Shown piece by piece: positions 48,701 to 56,616 of a DNA stretch of 64,000 bases. Source of the DNA: Aplidium turbinatum. Its lineage: Eukaryota > Chordata > Ascidiacea > Aplousobranchia > Polyclinidae. How positions within the stretch are numbered: the first letter of the stretch is position 1; every line of letters starts with the position of its first letter. Location: contig OU964921.1 of NCBI GenBank assembly GCA_918807975.1, forward strand, positions 30,654,498 to 30,718,497. The letters are read 5' to 3'. Under the pieces are notes generated by a model, which made no database searches, was not told the DNA's origin, and saw nothing but the letters and a program-made list of their open reading frames with translations. The position numbers and the translations under genes are program-made.

Positions 48701-48781
48701 CGCCACCAATTATTCATTGTCTTAACTGGTGTACGTCAGCGTTTAATCTATCGATGTTACCAAATAGATCAACGTTACTAA
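21687..48781 (+). CDS. Class A (rhodopsin-like) G-protein-coupled receptor, at least 12 exons
   Basis: Exons 21687-21761, 22730-22817, 31177-31321, 32319-32430, 34724-34848, [unresolved loop exon], 36462-36555, 36670-36811, 45172-45280, 46705-46825, 48375-48479 and 48571-48781. About 440 residues plus the missing loop piece. Motifs in order: N-glycosylation site NVS; TM1 GVLGNG; TM2 NLAVSD; WPFGWFVCK before TM3; DRF in place of DRY; TM4 SIAWLIAF; TM5 FLVPLAV; TM6 FFLCWIPN; TM7 GLNPILY; a Cys pair then a Ser-rich tail. It is a plasma-membrane receptor, most like peptide receptors of the somatostatin/galanin/opioid type (WPFG, NPILYxFLSxN), but no ligand can be assigned. All phases close except between 34848 and 36462. 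Confidence 0.85.
22730..22817 (+). CDS. GPCR exon: TM1, first half
   Basis: TSKEELFFDELLKNAEIGIA, then SVYIIVCFVG, after a ctttctt...cag acceptor. Phase 0 in, phase 1 out; joins the next exon as FVGVLGNG across an 8.4-kb intron. Confidence 0.8.
22964..23228. mobile_element. hAT-type MITE
   Basis: 265 bp beginning TAGGGACGG and ending ATCCCTA, flanked by an exact 8-bp duplication GTATTAAC (22956-22963 and 23229-23236). The inner inverted pair CAACATTAGAAGGGT / ACCCTTCTAGTGTTG supports a MITE. Confidence 0.75.
24872..26399. mobile_element. piggyBac-family DNA transposon, internally deleted
   Basis: Perfect 13-bp inverted ends CCCTTTAATGCCC, with TTAA on both sides (24868-24871 and 26400-26403), exactly as piggyBac requires. 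Further in, TGGCTACATTGGGC and its inverse form subterminal repeats (about 25014-25028, 26000-26015, 26376-26391). The minus strand carries the N-terminal part of a piggyBac transposase. At 1.5 kb it is too short for a full element. Confidence 0.85.
25250..25847 (-). pseudogene. piggyBac transposase, N-terminal fragment
   Basis: The 136-codon frame 25437-25847 contains SLEYFLEFFDDELFGNIVRE and SKLYAHQ, the start of the DDE_Tnp_1_7 domain (YFxLFFxDELxxxIVxxTNxYA). Downstream in broken frames come IGVLLLHTSVL and MHFNDNTDMKKRDEEGYD, the next conserved piece (GVLLxxG...LHFNDN). Stops and the lack of the catalytic Asp region make it dead. Ser/Thr/Lys-rich N-terminus as usual. Confidence 0.8.
26516..26687. 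mobile_element. Small MITE with CACTGGCATACGC ends
   Basis: The left CACTGGCATACGCAAAGG and right CCTACGTACGCTGTTG are degenerate inverted repeats related to the CAGYGGCGTACG ends of the surrounding element. About 170 bp, non-coding. Confidence 0.4.
26770..29536. mobile_element. Non-autonomous hAT-like element, GATAACG-ended family, copy 1
   Basis: Begins CAGTGTTGGGCGCGATAACT and ends GCCGATAATGCCCATCACTG. Both ends carry arrays of GCGATAACGATAAACGATAA-type units, inverted at the right as TTATCGCCGATAA. Flanks TATGCAAA and TAATGCAA are a near duplication. 2.77 kb without a recognisable transposase. A 60-bp stretch (GCAGTAGGCAAAATAATTAA...) is repeated in tandem at about 27980-28090. A second copy is at 40654-42500. 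Confidence 0.75.
30193..30316 (-). other. Possible orphan exon on the minus strand
   Basis: Between a minus-strand acceptor (ctag) and donor (CAG|gtgaat) there are 41 open codons reading SDLDQNGYGSDEIFTKPGPD, then KVAVWVRNK. DLDQNGYGSDEI resembles a Ca-binding D-x-D-x-N-G loop as in FG-GAP or dockerin-like repeats. No partner exon was found nearby, so it may be a captured or relic fragment, or chance. Confidence 0.3.
31177..31321 (+). CDS. GPCR exon: TM1 end, loop 1 and TM2
   Basis: GVLGNGMTLCLLRAKCTLDI, then YICNLAVSDMSTLLTLPLLA. GN is the TM1 signature (N1.50) and NLAVSD the TM2 signature (D2.50, the sodium-site Asp). Phase 1 in, phase 2 out. Confidence 0.9.
31852..32160 (+). repeat. tRNA-derived SINE
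   Basis: The head has an A box TAGTTCAGCGGTTAAGCG and a B-box-like AGTTCGGCTC spaced as in a tRNA, followed by a unique body ending near the repeated AACCARCCAACC tract. It lies in the GPCR intron between the TM2 and TM3 exons; an open frame at 32003-32245 is part of it and not a gene. Confidence 0.6.
32319..32430 (+). CDS. GPCR exon: loop and TM3
   Basis: RNIWPFGWFVCKVMAS, then SVYIIACMTIDRFE. C in FVCK is the conserved C3.25 that pairs with the second extracellular loop. DRF replaces DRY at the end of TM3. Phase 2 in, phase 0 out at GAG|gtaagc. Confidence 0.9.
33015..33105 (-). repeat. tRNA-derived SINE head
   Basis: On the minus strand: A box TGGCGCAGCGGATAAGG and B box GGTTCGACTCCCGC, followed by GCTGGTTGTTGAAAA. 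The same head and next bases occur at 53.6-53.7 kb, so they are one family. Confidence 0.6.
34724..34848 (+). CDS. GPCR exon: intracellular loop 2 and TM4
   Basis: SVLLAVKMVGKRTKFRAKLI, then LSIAWLIAFIYMLPTVYF. W is the conserved W4.50. It joins DRFE in phase 0, giving a normal-length loop. Leaves in phase 2 (AA|gtaagt). Confidence 0.85.
35082..35120 (+). CDS. Candidate GPCR exon for extracellular loop 2 (unresolved)
   Basis: From the acceptor ttttag the phase-2 frame reads KDKRCTLQYSRQVQ, with a Cys in the position expected for the TM3 disulfide. An AG|gcaagt donor (GC-AG type) ends at 35111 and a weaker GT donor at 35120, but neither delivers the phase 1 needed by exon 36462. Either another small exon or a different acceptor is used, or this is not an exon. 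Confidence 0.3.
35385..35875. mobile_element. MITE with long inverted ends
   Basis: About 490 bp bounded by inverted repeats of about 65-75 bp. The left arm includes CCATGGCCACCTGTAGATGC and GGCCTGATTTGTCACATTTT; the right arm carries their inverse with few changes. A second hairpin (CAGACTGTTA / TAACAGTCTG) lies in the middle near 35600-35635. No target duplication is certain. Confidence 0.65.
36462..36555 (+). CDS. GPCR exon: extracellular loop 2
   Basis: ALFMTNIPSITLMHHMCDF, then KIMCYIINRLAC. It contains two Cys that could pair with C3.25. Phase 1 in, phase 2 out at ATG|gtgagt, and the join to the TM5 exon closes exactly. The upstream join is not settled (see 35082). Confidence 0.65.
36670..36811 (+). 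CDS. GPCR exon: TM5 and start of loop 3
   Basis: SINTVQLVHTVFRFAIAF, then LVPLAVLLICNISITAFLMV and KDRKK. P in FLVP is the conserved P5.50. The basic KDRKK marks the cytoplasmic end. Phase 2 in, phase 0 out. Confidence 0.9.
37085..37400 (-). repeat. tRNA-derived SINE
   Basis: On the minus strand the head reads GCGCGTTGGGCTAACAGTCG, then TGTTCGACTCCAGCC (B box), followed by CTAGGCAAGAAACTTTACG, a common SINE body phrase. Boundaries are approximate. Confidence 0.5.
37600..39905 (-). mobile_element. Ty3/gypsy LTR-retrotransposon fossil, pol region
   Basis: Minus-strand pieces in the order expected for a Ty3/gypsy pol: reverse transcriptase (39538-39747), RNase H (38975-39421), integrase zinc-finger (38642-38842), integrase core (38304-38582) and integrase C-terminal part (37658-38242). 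It is broken at several places and no gag or protease is seen. LTRs were not recognised. Its right side stops where a hAT element begins at 39906. It sits antisense in the 8.4-kb GPCR intron. It is a fossil of moderate age. Confidence 0.85.
40654..42500. mobile_element. GATAACG-ended hAT-like element, copy 2, nested
   Basis: Same ends as 26770-29536 (CAGTGTTGGGCGCGATAACT / GCCCATCACTG) with an exact 8-bp duplication GCTGCAGG (40646-40653 and 42501-42508). 1.85 kb. It differs from copy 1 by large internal deletions and by a SINE-like insertion near 41500-41800. The GATAACGATAAACGATAA arrays at both ends are kept. Confidence 0.85.
41500..41800 (-). repeat. tRNA-like SINE, two partial copies
   Basis: On the minus strand the head reads CATAGACGAGTAGTGACAGC, then GGCGCCGGTTCGACACCGCT, with A and B boxes like a Ser/Leu-type tRNA. 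A second head-like stretch (CATAGCCGAGTGGTGAGAGC) lies at 41610-41645, followed by the body seen at 18.96 kb. They are bounded by repeats of GTAAATGAGAAAGG, so the interval may be an insertion with local duplication. Confidence 0.55.
42872..43072 (+). pseudogene. hAT transposase C-terminal dimerisation region
   Basis: Contains SSSAVCETSFLVLSGIDKPT, then RRSMFQANL and TEKIDLDVFVNRFSE. The hAT family pattern is SSAxCERxFSxLRRIKTxLRSTMxxxRL...LDxxxIxxxF. Stops and frame changes upstream separate it from the N-terminal part, so it is not functional. Confidence 0.75.
45172..45280 (+). CDS. GPCR exon: TM6
   Basis: VTKMVMTVTVLFFLCWIPNL, then FATTIHLLGPEVLQV. CWIP is the TM6 signature (CWxP6.50). 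It joins KDRKK of the previous exon as KKVTKM, a typical loop 3/TM6 border. Phase 0 in, phase 1 out. Confidence 0.9.
45545..45730 (-). pseudogene. Probable LINE 3' tail
   Basis: The minus strand reads KSKRRSGRTWRVEAIDSQPP, then ARRRHMMMMKRN, like the C-terminal end plus ATG-rich tail of invertebrate LINE reverse transcriptases. Short, and the frame upstream is not recognisable. Confidence 0.35.
46248..46696. mobile_element. MITE at the 3' splice site of the TM7 exon
   Basis: Ends CAGAGTTGGATAAATTACA and, inverted, TGTAATAGATTCAACTCTG. The interior is rich in TAATTGTAAT. Left flank TTCTCCAG and right flank CTCCACAG are a likely degenerate target duplication. The right flank forms the acceptor AG used by exon 46705. 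449 bp, non-coding, hAT-like by end sequence. Confidence 0.65.
46705..46825 (+). CDS. GPCR exon: TM7
   Basis: DYLFDPHYETIFHWCTVCC, then IYLNAGLNPILYCFLSGNYK. NPILY is the NPxxY motif, and FLSGNYK continues into helix 8 as in somatostatin and opioid receptors. Phase 1 in, phase 2 out (AA|gtaaga). Confidence 0.9.
47120..48142. mobile_element. hAT element remnant (ZBED5-like) with exact TSD
   Basis: Ends CAGTGTTTCCCAAAC and, inverted, TTTGGGAACCACTG. Exact 8-bp duplication CTTTAGTG (47112-47119 and 48143-48150). The minus strand 47430-47702 encodes FERLLFHTKVRWLSKRNRLA and FYSLFETIVEFLQ, the mid-region of ZBED5/GTF2IRD2-type hAT transposases. Most of the transposase is deleted. It lies in the intron before the GPCR tail exons. 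Confidence 0.85.
48375..48479 (+). CDS. GPCR exon: helix 8 and proximal tail
   Basis: KVKLALRSFEKTLISCCHIE, then RICRKRDKYSRSKNQG. The CC pair is a plausible palmitoylation site, followed by a strongly basic segment. Phase 2 in, phase 2 out at GG|gtaaga. Confidence 0.75.
48571..48781 (+). CDS. GPCR exon: C-terminal tail and stop
   Basis: After a pyrimidine-rich acceptor (cttcttcttgcgtgtgacag) the phase-matched frame reads TPSKCRIFAHHVSLVSSG, then NYMLLQSFGRSNSGNLQ, ending QIDQRY and TAA. Its Ser-rich middle suits kinase/arrestin regulation. The frame beginning at 48534 is also open but does not match the phase. Confidence 0.6.
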
Positions 48782-48885
48782 GAGGTTTCTTGGAAATTTG
48801 AGCCACAGAGATTGAAGATGGATAGCGTGATAGCGAATTGTGTGTGGTAAAGGGCCAGTTTTTAACCAACTTTCCACGTATCCAT

Positions 48886-50523
48886 AACACAAGCCAAAAA
48901 AAAAAATTGTGTCTGCATTGTAAGGTGTGCTTTGGGGTATATTGAGGCTGCTGATTTCAAAAATCACATCAGATTTTATCCATTACATCAGGTTTTTGAG
49001 ATATTTGCATGATATTTTTTCTCAATAATATTGACTTTTTGGCCAAATTTTCTCTTACTGTTACCGTTTTATCAAGACCTTTTGAGCCAATGGTGTTCGA
49101 AAATTTGTCATAATCATAGAAATTATTTTATCTTGTAACATTTGGAAATGTGTGATGACACCATGACCATTGGAGTGACCGATCTATGTTCAGAAGGTAC
49201 ACTATTCAGAAGGCCCCCTAGCTAGATGGTCCACTGGTCAAGAAGGTCACCTAGACCTTCTTACTATAGTGGACCTTCTGCTTAGTGGACCGTCTGTCTA
49301 TGGTAGACCATCCAACTAATGTACCTTCTGAGAACTGTCCACAAATCACTCCTTGCAGGCAGGGTTACATTCAGTTTGCATGAATCTTCACTTTTTGATT
49401 TTTCGTTTTGTGAGGAGTCCACCATAGCTACTGCTGAATGTGGAGATTGCTTATGAGAAATTCGTCTATAGGCCTAACTCATTCTTATTTGAATTTTCAG
49501 ATATTCAGATTTTTTCATATCAGCAAAGTGTTAATTCTGTTTGTGGTGTGAATAAGCTGCAGGATGGCATCTTCATGGAGAAAGTGTGAAAATGACCCTG
49601 ATGTTTTTTGGTACTTATGTGGCAGTTATACTGTTCCTAACCAAAGGCAAACAATAACAAATTTTGTGAAATAAGCATATCTTGCATACTTTAAAATTCG
49701 TCTGGGTGATCAGGACAAATCATGGGCTCCACATACTGCATGTAAAGCTTGTGTGGAAAACCTAAGACTAGAGATCAATAAAATCCAAAAGTCATTCACA
49801 ACATTCACGAAAATCATGCAAGCGAAAGTTTGTCCCAGAGTAACGTTTCCCAAATGTGCATGTAAATTTTCTTTTTTCTGTAGAATTGAACGTATTTTTA
49901 TTTGTCTATTCAATTCTATTCAATTTTACTTTTCTTTACTGGCGCAAACATATAGCAAATGACATTACAAACACATAACTGTAGCACCAACAAAAGGAAA
50001 AGATGGCAAAACCAAAAGGTTTAAAATAGGCATTGGGGATTTGCACAGCCATCAAACTTACTTCTTAACACGAAAAAAATAACAATGTACTCTTGTAAGA
50101 AAAGGGCGTTGAACGTTTACTGTTAGCAGATATACTTTAAAGAATTGGGTTCAAGTTACCAGACTTCGATAAAAAAAAGATAAAATAAAAAAGGGCATGA
50201 AATACCTCAATGTTTCCATTAATCTTATGTTCGTATCTCTTGTGTACTGTATTTAGACTTTATCGCAGACTTTATTGACAAAAAAGATAAAATTTCCTGA
50301 AACGCCATAGTCTATCGCCATAGATATTATGACGCCAGACTATGACGCCATCGCTATAGATATGGAGTCGATTTTTACCTATTTTTACCAAAAACAGCAT
50401 TCAGATATCATAAAATCCTGATGTGATACAAAAAATCTGATGTGATTTATGAATTCAGCACCCAAAACATACCCTAGAATGGCATTGACTATGCTGACAC
50501 AAAATGTGTGTTGGCTTGTGTAA
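48886..50523 (+). mobile_element. TIR element with a Cys-rich LGDQDKSWAP ORF
   Basis: Imperfect inverted ends of about 130 bp: ACACAAGCCAA...ATCACATCAGATTTT at the left and the inverse at the right. Just inside the left part, the + strand (49564-49800) reads MASSWRKCENDPDVFWYLC and LGDQDKSWAPHTACKACVEN with one interrupted position. I know this pattern from a multicopy invertebrate mobile-element protein with CxxC pairs (CYICG...LGDQDKxWAPHxxCxxC). The later transposase part is absent. Begins about 105 bases after the GPCR stop. Confidence 0.6.
49170..49355. repeat. Foldback repeat of AGAAGGT / GGTCCACT units
   Basis: Outer arms GGAGTGACC...CAGAAGGTACA and TGTACCTTCTG...CACTCC enclose an inner inverted pair GTCCACTGGTCAAGAAGGTC / GACCTTCTGCTTAGTGGAC. 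About 185 bp, so a strong hairpin. It lies within the TIR element 48886-50523. Confidence 0.65.
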
Positions 50524-53470
50524 TTATAGAGAACTCTGTAGCGAGCAAGCTTTGTAACATGTTGCTAAAAAGAGTGGCGAAGGTCTAGTAGGCCTTTATG
50601 AAGGTAATTTTTGTAATGCAGCACAAAATCTTTTATGGGGTAGAGAATATTTTCCCAGGCTTGCAGCTATTCATTGCTGGTAAAACTATGACGTGGCAGG
50701 TTAACTAGCGATGTTATAATTCTCATAAGATCTCGCTTAAGGCAATATCTCGGTTTTTCGTATGGGTGCTTTGGAACCAGTCCAGACCTGTACGTTGTGC
50801 AGCACTGTAATTATTTGTCAGGGCACCAGTTTGAAGAAGAGTTGAAGTGTTTTCAGTAGCGTCAACAGATGCAGAGAGTCCATAGGGTCCAGGTGCTCTA
50901 TTGCACCCCTTTATTGAAATGAGTAACAGTGGAACACAAGAAAAAATTTCACATGGAACTTGTTTTCCAAAGCGATATTGCAATAGCAGTGTGAATGAAT
51001 GTGGTACTGAAAGGTGATGCCATTAATTGTTTTTTTTTAATTTGTGAATACCATGTTTGATCAAAATTCAGCATTGTTGTCACGAATTACTTCCTCACAA
51101 TGACAAACGTTCTGTTTTCGAAGTTTTGACGTATACTGCTGTAGCAAAAGCAATGTGGAAGTTTAATTGCATAATGCTTTGTTAAAATACTAATGAATTG
51201 TTTTGACTGTATTTTCAGAGCAAGTTCTTCACTTGTCGAAAGTGGAACATCAGTGCACATGACCAACTTATTAATCCCACTGAAGAGCTCCGATAGTGCA
51301 AAAGAAATAACCATTTGCAGATAAATTTTAGGAAGATTCGAAACAATTCCCTTCCTCTTCAACCTTCAGCTTTCAAAGTAGCCTAGGCTACTACAAAATT
51401 GTAACACCAAATCTTCATCTTTTATACTGCTATGTTGTTTATGCTAGTAATTTTTCAACCGGTGTTCCGTGAAAAATCGTCAGGTCTTCCGCAAGAAATT
51501 GAGTACTTTGACTAGTGTTCCATGAAAGACCTGTCGAAAATCAAAATCACAAGAGCTTCCTTTGTCTTTGTACAATTTTTTTGCAAATATAAATGTGCTC
51601 ATCCAAACAGGCCCAGATATCGCAGTGAAAAAAAACTGAACGTGAATAAATTATTGTTGGGTTGTTTATTTTATTGTATCATTATAATATTTTGTTTGGT
51701 GTTCCGCAAGATTACTTCAATGCATAAGGTGTTCCATGGCTCAAAAAGTTGAAGAACTCTGGTTTATTCCATTCTTTCAACTATTTATTCATTTTCTATG
51801 CATATCATGTTTACTCTAATAAACCTCTTTCTTGCTTTGTCTCTCTTTTATCTGATAAATCAAAAATTTAGTGATTTTTTATTAATAATTATCTTTTTTG
51901 GATGTCTACCTCGGCCATCGTCAGTTTTTGATTTCTTTGTGATGTTTTTAATACTCCCAATCGTTACTCTACAGTATATTTCCTTTTTACTTCCAATAAG
52001 AGTTTATCTGTTTGCATTTTGTTTCTCCCATTTCAAGTAAATCAAACAGTTTTGCTTGAGGGTTATCCTGGTGTTGTACATTATCAATAACTTTCAACAT
52101 TTGTACATTTATTGACATTTTTGAATGCTAAATGACATTAAAGTGATCAAATGTTTGGTTAAAATATTGCTTTGTTGCGTATAACCGAAAGGACAGAGTT
52201 TGTAATGTTTTTTAAAAAATGTTAAGTTTTGTAAAAGATTTAGGGCGCGCTTGATGCATCCTAATCTAACCGAAAATATAGTAAGCATTTAAAAAAAGTC
52301 ACTTTTTAATGCACTTGGTCTAAAAATTTGACACAATTTTTGGTGTTGAGAGAGAAACTTTTGCTGTTTTTATGCGAAGGGGACTTTAAAAAGAATGAAG
52401 TAACGTGGTGTTTTCGCTCTTAAATGCACGAAAATTATTTTATATTTCTAATAATTACCAATAGAATAACCTTCGATATAAGCTTCGTTGAAATTGCGAC
52501 GCATTGTTCCAGCCTTTTTCTTTGTTTGAGTTTCTGGAGACCAGAGTTTTTCCTTTTACCACCTCAGGTTTACAATGTTCATGGACTTCACTGGAAGACT
52601 ACTACAGAGCAGCAAATTTATGGTTTCGTCATCTAATATACGTAGACCTTCCACTGCGTTAGGTGGGTTGGAATATGGTGCAGTCGTGGAGAATTTGATG
52701 TGCAGTCTCTTTTTCAGCACTACATAGCCTACCATTTTCCATTTATGCATGGTTGAATGAAAAACTCCGACGCCCTTACAAAGACGCCTGAGGTGCACTC
52801 ACACCTGTCTCGGTAGAAACAGGTCGATGGAACAGGTGTCGGAGTCGGAGATGGACAAATGGAGTCTGGTGCTATTTCACTTCCGGTTAGATTTTCATGT
52901 ACTTTCTGCCTAAATGTTTGTTTGTCAGCTTCATTAAGCAGAAATTGAGCTCGTTTGAAGTAGCAGAAACCTGGAAGTAAATAAGGCGATTTAGCTATAA
53001 TGATCGACCGAAAAACGAAACCGAAAGACTTCTTCACAATGAATTCGAGCAGGTTGGAGGCCAGCAAGAATACAATACGAAGATGCGGGGCACAGGCATC
53101 CGGTCAAAACAGATGCACAGTACACTTCTGAATAGTAAACAAAAACCATGGCTGGTGTGCTCAATGTGTCAGCTCTCGCAGACCAAGTGACTGTAAGAAG
53201 ATATTACCGAGAGCAGGATAACCATTTTGTTTAAAGCAGTCTGCACCATGTAGCATTCTTTAGGGAGGATTGGGGGTCTAGTTTAAGCTTTCATTTTTCA
53301 GTTTATTTGGCTGAACAACTATGCATTTCTAAGTCGACAATGTTTAATTGTCGTTAAATTAACGTTGCTCTCAAAACAACATATGCTTGTTTGTAGCCTA
53401 CATGTGTGACAATGAATCTTTGGCAGGATAGTCAAAGGCATATCTGAAGGTGGGCACGAAGATTAGCTTC
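50524..53470. other. Intergenic, old repeat debris
   Basis: No convincing host exon. 51447-51765 looks like a worn hAT MITE (TTTTTCAACCGGTGTTCCG ... GTTCCATGG ... GTTGAAGAACTCTGG). Minus-strand frames at 52556-52798 and 52729-53067 are open (the latter with FKRAQFLLNEADKQTFRQK and a Pro/Thr-rich SPTPTPVP stretch). They look like mobile-element protein, but I do not recognise the family. Confidence 0.35.
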
Positions 53471-53474
53471 CTGG

Positions 53475-53745
53475 TTTTTCCGTCTAAAAGGTAAAGGTGG
53501 TCCCACACTTGATTCAAGTGTCGGGTATGAGACGATAAGGTTCTCATTGTACTAAGCTTTCGGCACTAAGGGTGGTCGGTTCCTTACTCTCGGCCGCCTT
53601 TGGTGCACCAATTTTGACCATCCAAGTTATTACACCCTAGGTGTGAGCTGTGTTTTCAACAATCAGCTGAAGCCCGGAGTCGAACCAGGTTTGTATAATT
53701 AGAATGCCAACGCCTTATCCGTTGCGCTATTCCACCGCCGTCTAC
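53475..53745 (-). repeat. tRNA-derived SINE, near full length
   Basis: The minus strand begins GGCGGTGGAATAGCGCAACG (A box) and continues to CCTGGTTCGACTCCGGGC (B box), then a body ending with ACACTTGAATCAAGTGT, a small palindrome. The head matches the copy at 33.0-33.1 kb. Confidence 0.65.
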
Positions 53746-55801
53746 TTTCCGTCTATAATCTAAATCTTCAACCACCAGGAGCAAGCCCACATTGAACAGA
53801 AAACAGAAGATTTGCAAGAATCCACATGCCCACTGCTGTGGTGTTGGTTTCACCAGTAGTTTTTGCTGAAACCGAACAGTTACGGTTATACATTGTTATT
53901 CGCTTGAACTGCTTATGCCACGTGCCTACCAAGTTTTACTGTACTTATTGTATAATCTGTATTATTGGTTCTAGCTCTGCTAAAAAAAGCAAGTGATCTT
54001 CCCAAAAACGTTTCGATAAATGTATGTTGACATGTCAGATTATGGCTATTGCTCATGTTGATGATTGATAACGATTTGTGTGGCTTGCGATGCTGACGCT
54101 GATCTGTAAGATCTTAGGAGGTTGGTTACTTAAAAAATAGATCTTTGGTCAAAAAAGTTGGCCACCTTTGCAATAGATTTTATAGACGTATTTTGTTACT
54201 TAAAAGCATTTTTTGACAAAATTTACAGTTGCTACTGGAGATCGTCAAAGTTGTATCGGTAACTGTGCAATATTGTGAAAGTTCAATGTCAACTTGAGGA
54301 AATTTAGCTTTTTATCAGAAACTCTCAAGACCGGGAATATAAACTTTGTAGCAGAAAATCTTTACGTTACATGGAGTGTAACTTCTTTATCCCAAATAAA
54401 AAAGATGTTCAAAAAGAAAAGCATTCGCTTGATTAAGTTGTTAACTTGAGTTCTGGAACTGGAAGTAATGAAGGCCATTTCTGTAAAAGCATAGACTAGC
54501 TCTGGACCAGTTCAAACCTCAACGTAGAGACAACGTTTCTTTTGACATAAACGGTTCATTCAAGTTCTAGCATTGGAAGCACCAGTGTTATAATCTGCTG
54601 CAATCGACATTCCATGGTAAGAAAGAGAGTAGAGGTTATGGAAAATGAAGGAGGAATTTAATATCATCGCTCCTATTTCTGATTTTTGGTTGCCGTTGAC
54701 AACTCTTGCCACAGGCTTACACAAGACAGGATAAATGTGGTCAAGAACGCAGTATGTAAACATGATTGCAATGAGTTCATTTGAAGCCAAACGTGGATTT
54801 CGCAAATGATTGGTCATAATTCATAGCACCGCTACGATCACGGCAAATCATACCACTTGTACCAGTATTGTTGTTTATCAGTATCAACGGACCATCTTCT
54901 CATTTAGGGAATGGCGCTCAGAAATGGTTGTGGACTCATCGATCAGCTGCGGACACTCAAGTTAAAGCAGTCTAAAATAAATTAACCAAAACATAAAAAG
55001 GTTTAAAAACGAAAAAAAGTTGTTGACTCAAATGTTGAACAAATTCTCTTTTTAAAGTTTACCGGCAAGCGTGATCGGGGTATTGGGCTTGAACATATGA
55101 TCAAGTCCAAATCAGACTTTATTAGGCTACACTAGCCCAAGTCTGAGTCCCCGAGACAAACCTTGTGCAAGCTATGTAATGAATGAAACGCAACTCTTCT
55201 AAACTCTGGCTGTTTGAAAAACGGCTATGATTATATGTAAATATTTTTTTAAATGTTTGTCACTTCAAATCGATTAGCTTAATCAATCATAAAAGATAGA
55301 CATATTTAATTAACATAGTTAGAATTTTGTCAAAATAAAAACTACAAAGTAAATGAAGCCGACTTGGACTTACAGTAAATATAAAAACTGCAAGTCCAAG
55401 TTTTTCCAGGGTAAAAATAGTCAGGCCGCTAGTTCAATGCATTGCGTGACGATACAAAATTATTATTTTTCAAATTGTTTGTTTTTGAATTAACCACGTT
55501 AGCTTCAATGCATTGATTTAAATCAAAATTCAGTTGTAAACGGCTTTAACAAATCGATTATTACAATGCAAGTACATAAATCCCCTGCGGGGGTGTTTTC
55601 AACTTCTATGTCAGTTCACCAGAAACTCCCCACAAAAAAAAAAAGATGAGCCAAGCCCAAACAATGGCCATCTTGAATTGTACCAAGGTCAGTTTTTAAC
55701 TGTTTACATTTTTTTTTGTTAAAGTTGTTAAAATATTTTTACATTTTATTCTATATTGGTAAAGTTATCGATAAAAAAAATTGACAGAATCATGATAAAT
55801 A
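53746..55801. other. Intergenic stretch
   Basis: No gene could be supported. A minus-strand open frame at 54560-54817 (85 codons, RNPRLASNELIAIMFTYCVL, then LDHIYPVLCKP) is protein-like in composition but unrecognised and may be part of a mobile element. Confidence 0.3.
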
Positions 55802-56616
55802 TGCAGTAAACTGATGGCTCGTACAAATTTTTATTGCTGAAAAAGTTGGTAACGGTCTGATGTCAAGCACAAAATTAAATTGTTGATCGCATTCTTGACC
55901 ATTATTGTTATCTTGTGGCAAAGTTGTTTTTTTAGACACGATATGACTAACGTCATAGATATGACTAACGTCATAGATATGAAACATGAGATTTAATTGA
56001 CTGCAATTTCCACCGGAAAAAGTCAACTAAACTGCACTTAAACTGATATCGATATACCGTACAGAGCACCTGCATCACATACCTAACGTCCTAAGTGCTT
56101 GCATTTTGTCAGTTCAAGTCGCATGGTTAAATTTTATCTAAACATTTTTAACGTGAAATGTTTTTCTTAACACAAATTATTTGTGTCATGGACTATATGA
56201 TACACTGCGACGATATATAGGTGCAAAATGGCTACATCGAAAAATAACAAGAAGATTTAAAAAAGAAAATATCATTTTGTATTTAATACAGGGGGAATGA
56301 AAGAGTCAAGAAAAATCTTACTCATGACGTCATTACGCTTGGTTTTAGTGCGATGCAGCTTAAGAGGAAATGCAGAAGAGAAAAAACGTAGTCACAGTTA
56401 ATTAGATTATAATAAGTAAAGGGAATAAGTTAGAAGCCAGAAAACGAAATTGTAAATAGTGGTACAGTTTTGTTTTAAGCAATTAGGTATATTTAAGTTT
56501 AACTGCCTTTATTATTTCAAATGCTACAATAGGTTTAAAGAAGTTTTTAATATATACATTGCTTACACACAGGTATGCTATTTCAGACAAGCAATCAGCT
56601 AAACTCCATATAAAAT
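55802..56616. repeat. Large direct repeat, copy 1
   Basis: Starts TGCAGTAAACTGATGG and ends CCATATAAAAT. Aligned over about 815 bp to 57102-57926 with small indels. It contains GACTAACGTCATAGATAT twice in tandem (once in copy 2) and TCATGACGTCATTACG, an exact TGACGTCA CRE-type octamer. No coding frame. Confidence 0.8.

Noticed and set aside
48534-48720. An alternative open frame for the GPCR tail starting VIFVFFLRVTEHLQ.
   Set aside because: It needs phase 0, but the preceding exon leaves in phase 2; the acceptor at 48570 fits the phase.
51798-52040. A hydrophobic 80-codon ORF (MHIMFTLINLFLALSLF...).
   Set aside because: It is AT-driven Phe/Leu/Ile composition in T-rich DNA without splice context or a recognisable domain.
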